NCBI GenBank assembly: GCA_963969365.1
Contig: OZ017756.1
Coordinates: 2,666,001 to 2,730,000 of the forward strand
Direction of reading: 5' to 3'
Source: Asterochloris sp. CNOR1
Taxonomy: Eukaryota > Chlorophyta > Trebouxiophyceae > Trebouxiales > Trebouxiaceae
Length of the DNA: 64,000 nucleotides
The notes below the pieces were generated by a model. That model made no database searches and was not told the DNA's origin. It saw nothing but the letters and a program-made list of their open reading frames with translations. Both the position numbers and the translations under genes were made by a program. Below are positions 60,970 to 64,000 of the stretch, piece by piece. Every line of letters starts with the position of its first letter. Positions within the stretch are counted from its first letter, which is position 1.

Positions 60970-61915
60970 AGCTGAGTGAGCTGATGTTGCTGGCAGACAC
61001 ATGGTGTCAGCCGTTAAGAAATTGTGCTTACCATGAAGGACATGCCGAGTCAGTTAAGCCTGAGAGCCTGATAAAGCACTTCCTGCAGGTGTAAGATTAT
61101 GTCCAGCCACTTGCACAGAACCGCAGCAAAGGCAGCTAAGTTCTGCTTGAGGCAGAAACCTCTGCCCCTTAACTGCCAGATGTCGGACAGCACGGACGGG
61201 ACCTACCAGCAGTGCTGAAGACTCGCGAAGTGCCTGAGGTTAAAAAGGGAACGGGTTCAGCCAGAGCGAGAGGTGAGCAACCAGTGAGCAAGCTCACCCG
61301 TCCAGGTCCTGGACGTGTGTGCAGCGAAAGCACCTACCGCCGCAGGCACAGACACGGTCGGTCTCGGAAGCCCAACAGATGCCCAATAGTGGCCCCGCCG
61401 CTCTCCACCGCTACCCTGGGTTGACCTAGGGTCATGTCAGTCATATCTTCACAGGGAGGACATGAGTGGCCAGCAAGAGTTCAAGTGGCAGCATGAGAGC
61501 AAGACTGGCAATGCGGGGCACCAGAATGTGGTTAGCGTTTCGAGAGAGGCTCTAGCAGAGCATATCTGGCGACCGCCGTAGGCTGGCGCTCCTGGGGGCC
61601 ACGCTGCTGTGTCTGCTGATACAGTCTGAATTGTTGTGGCCTGAGCAACAAAAAGCATCAGCGTTTCCTGGTAAAGAGCTTCTCTTTCAGGCTCTGCAGG
61701 GGGAGGTGCTGCTCAGCACCCATGCTGTTGAACCAAGCTGTTCATGCTGACCAAACGACATGCTGCAAAGTTTGTGGCAGCATTGCAGTGCCGTTGTCCC
61801 TGGACATTGGCAGGGAGGAATCTGTGTTTCAACTTGTGACTGAGCCAACGCACAGCACCACCAATGATGGCTGGATGTTGTCAGAAATGCAACAGATGCA
61901 TCCACCACATGACGT
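60970..61915. promoter_or_regulatory. Upstream region of the large minus-strand gene and 3' region of the small membrane-protein gene
   Basis: No supported gene in about 0.9 kb. A GC-rich patch at 61210-61430 with CCGCCG and GGCCCCGCC words could be the promoter of the large minus-strand gene. The 3' UTR of the small gene at 61916 should lie to its right. Open frames here begin with non-ATG codons. Confidence 0.4.
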
Positions 61916-62307
61916 CTAGCCATGCACAGCCATCTCTTGAAGGCTCACCAGGCGCGCCTGCTCTTTCTCCTCAGCTGTCTTGATGGCGCGTTGGGCACTG
62001 CTCCAGACAGTAAACCAGAACAGGAGGGGCGGGCCGGCAGCTATACATGCTGCCACTGCAGCGCCGCCATTGAAGCGTGGTTCAAAGGAGCTCTCCACCT
62101 CTGACAGCACATTGGCGAGGTCTGCAAGGTGCTGGGGATACACTGCTGGCCTCTGATGTCTCTGCTTGTAGGCCAATCTGTGATGCTGTGTGCCTGGCCA
62201 GGGGAAGACAGGCCTGATTGGGCCTGCAGAGTGGCCAGACAGCCAAGTAGATGTTTGACAAGGCTATTTCCGCAGAGGGTGTGCTGCTCCGGGAAGCACG
62301 ACAGCAT
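61916..62307 (-). CDS. Small single-pass membrane protein, unknown (possibly organellar)
   Basis: The final exon starts after a CTTGCAG acceptor at about 62116 and reads DLANVLSEVESSFEPRFNGG, then a membrane span (AAVAACIAAGPPLLFWFTVW), then a charged tail (SSAQRAIKTAEEKEQARLV) ending at the stop at 61916. An upstream exon with ATG 62307 (MLSCFPEQHTLCGNSLVKHL) could supply a targeting sequence, but I found no donor that I trust, so the start is unresolved. Size and 'NGG-span-charged tail' recall small thylakoid or inner-envelope proteins; this is an impression, not a family match. The gene points away from MSH6, which starts about 150 bp to the right. Confidence 0.5.
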
Positions 62308-62452
62308 CAGCACAGCAGCCCACCTCGACACCTACATGATTGCATGGCATCTGCTGTGACACGCTTTTCACACAGATGGCCACAGCTGCAGTTCTGCTTG
62401 CTTTCTAGCTACTTTGCCTCTCCAGCAGCAACCCTGCTGCCGCCTGGCCCAC
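62308..62452. promoter_or_regulatory. Short divergent intergenic region (bidirectional promoter candidate)
   Basis: If the small membrane protein starts at 62307 and MSH6 at 62453, about 145 bp separate two divergent start codons, which implies overlapping 5' UTRs or a shared promoter. No motif is obvious. Confidence 0.4.
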
Positions 62453-64000
62453 ATGGGCAGGAAGAGCAGTATTTTGTCCTTCGTGACTGTGGTTCCCAAG
62501 GAGGGTCGACAATCTCCCGCTGGTGGTAAAAGAAAGGCATCAGAGGATCTGGATCGTAGAAGGAAGCTACAGAAGGTCCTGGGTGACGGGGCAGATGGCA
62601 AGGCAGAGAAGCATAGGTGCTTCACATGCACGTCGGACTGAGCAGCAGGCGCCATCTGCTTTACTAACAGATGCATCAGCATCATTGTGCTGGTTGCAGT
62701 ATAGACCTGCCTCAAAAAGCATGTGTGGACTTCTTGCTGTGCTGGGGCTCTTTGCATTCATGTAAGCCTCTGCCCCCTGCAGAGAGATTGCCACACGCTT
62801 CAGCTGGCTAACAGATGCCAAGGTCAGAGATGGCAATGGCAGGAAGCCCTCCCATCCCGAGTTTGATGGCCGCACTGTGTCTGTGCCGCTAGATATCCTG
62901 AGCAAGCTCTCAGGTGGGCAAGACCTGGCCTGTTGATGATTGTGGCCTGTGGAAGGCATGCATCAGCTATCAAGGGTATCGGAGGGTACAACTGCTGCTT
63001 GTCCACTGATAGGCTTTTGACTGGTGTGATGTCGGGTGCATGCCTCATGGTGCGGCACCAGCAACAGCAGCCAGGGTGCTGCCGTCCCCACCTCTCAGTC
63101 CTCTGTGATGCCCGCCATTGGCTGGTCTGTGAGCCGTCTCCATGTGACGCTTTTGCAGACTCTCAGAAGCAATATTGGGACATCAAGAAGACCTACAGAG
63201 ACGTCATCCTGTTCTTCAAAGTTGGGAAGGTGAGTCCTGCTGAGCTTTGCAGTGTCAGGCTTGGCATGCAAGGACTGCTTCTTGACGGATGGTCCAGCAA
63301 TCTGCCACAACAGTATGGACACTTGGCAGTACTGAGCCATCCGCTGTAATGGACACTCAGTGAATGTGCAGCACAGGTCAAAGCGGCAGACTGCTAAGGC
63401 AGGGATCTGCAAAGCCATTGGAGCTCAGCATTGTTGCAGCAATGCTTGGCCTGCAGTGCATGTCGTTGTGAGACTGCTTGCCTGGCAGGCCTGCCACCTG
63501 CAGCTGGCTTGTGCTGTCCACTGCGTCTTGGAACAGCGCAGCACAGTCCTGTGCTTTTCCCTCTCATCAATCGGGCCAACCTGCATGTGCTCTGTCACTT
63601 CCAGCAGATCAGCACTCCTTCGCCTGAGGTCCCCTTCTGTGCCTCCAGTTCTATGAGCTTTATGAAGACGATGCACAGCTTGGTCACGACATTCTGGACT
63701 GGAAGCTGACCCTTGCAGGTAAACTCTGCTCTGGTGGATCACACCTTTCTCATGTTCAGTTACTAGGTCTCATCCCCACCTTTGTGCCACTGCAGGTGTG
63801 GGCCATTGCAGACAGGTGAGCTATGGGTATCACACTTGACACTCATCCAGCCTTTACGCTAGTGCAAAGAGAAAGCTGCTGGCAGTGGAGCAGCAGGACC
63901 CTGAGCCAAACCATCTGAGGCATGGGCCACCAGTGCTGCTGCCAGCACCTGTTCTGGGCGCAGCTGAGATGCCGCTGCGCCAGCAGATTGCAGTGGCTAG
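62453..64000 (+). CDS. MSH6: DNA mismatch repair protein MSH6, N-terminal part (runs off right edge)
   Basis: Exons in phase: 62453-62616, 62783-62913, 63159-63229, 63649-63718, 63796-63815, then beyond what I can place. The start MGRKSSILSFVTVVPKEG has a PCNA-binding-like QxxI/L..F-type segment, as at MSH6 N-termini. REIATRFSWLTDAKVRDGNG, HPEFDGRTVSVP and then SQKQYWDIKKTYRDVILFFK, VGKFYELYEDDAQLGHDI, LDWKLTLAGVGHCRQ are the MutS domain I core, including the mismatch-wedge Phe-x-Glu (FYE). MSH6 pairs with MSH2 to detect base mismatches and small loops in the nucleus. Only about 45 residues precede domain I, so the PWWP or Tudor region of animal and plant MSH6 is missing or trimmed. The window's last 130 bases are open but not placed in the model. 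Confidence 0.92.

Noticed and set aside
63816-64000. Sixth MSH6 exon from about 63872 to the right edge
   Set aside because: The frame is open (RKLLAVEQQDPEPN), but it does not resemble the expected continuation of MutS domain I and no phase-consistent acceptor was certain.

Overview
This window looks like nuclear DNA of a green alga, probably Trebouxiophyceae-like. GC content is moderate, with much CTGCAG and GCAGC. The genes are intron-dense: exons are short (roughly 20-350 nt), donors are mostly GTGnG and acceptors mostly CTGCAG. It carries plant- or algal-type genes, including an organellar-type DNA gyrase B that is interrupted by 13 introns, which excludes bacterial contamination. Splice sites were read by eye and checked for phase closure. 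Six genes (FAD monooxygenase, TDT transporter, ODC, GDPD, GyrB, MSH6) close in phase across every junction I placed.

Layout from left to right. A beta-mannanase-like gene runs off the left edge (-). Then come a 117-aa coiled-coil protein (+), a 12-exon FAD aromatic-ring monooxygenase (+) and an 8-exon TDT/SLAC1-type anion or sulfite transporter (+). Next are a large Cys-rich type I membrane protein (-), ornithine decarboxylase (-), a doubtful small gene (+), a membrane-anchored glycerophosphodiester phosphodiesterase (-) and a Crinkler/nuclease-like gene with an unresolved model (-). A mobile-element block follows at 37.5-43.6 kb. It holds a Crypton-type tyrosine recombinase (+), facing an intronless candidate HUH replication/transposition protein (-) across 1.5 kb of hairpin-rich non-coding DNA. 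The right third holds organellar gyrase B (+, 14 exons), a large unrecognised Ser/acidic protein with a C-terminal LIR-like motif (-), a small membrane protein (-) and the start of MSH6 (+), which runs off the right edge.

The most striking feature is not one gene but a recurrent architecture. At least fifteen introns hold one or more decayed tandem copies of the adjoining exon-intron boundary: a piece of exon, its splice site and some intron, with periods from 14 bp to about 400 bp. Some copies are nearly identical to the live boundary (GDPD, 31.5-31.7 kb). Others are visible only as weak protein-level similarity. One intron holds a 54-bp minisatellite whose unit contains the neighbouring acceptor site. 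In addition, 21 of 50 phase-checked internal exons begin with GT directly after the acceptor AG, so AG|GT stands at both ends of the intron. That is the signature expected if introns arise or grow by tandem duplication of AGGT-containing segments. These arrays are the part of the window most deserving follow-up, together with the Crypton/HUH block.

The housekeeping genes cover polyamine synthesis, phospholipid turnover, organelle DNA topology and mismatch repair, and they share no pathway. I saw no tRNA, rRNA or CRISPR, and no retroviral or LTR element.
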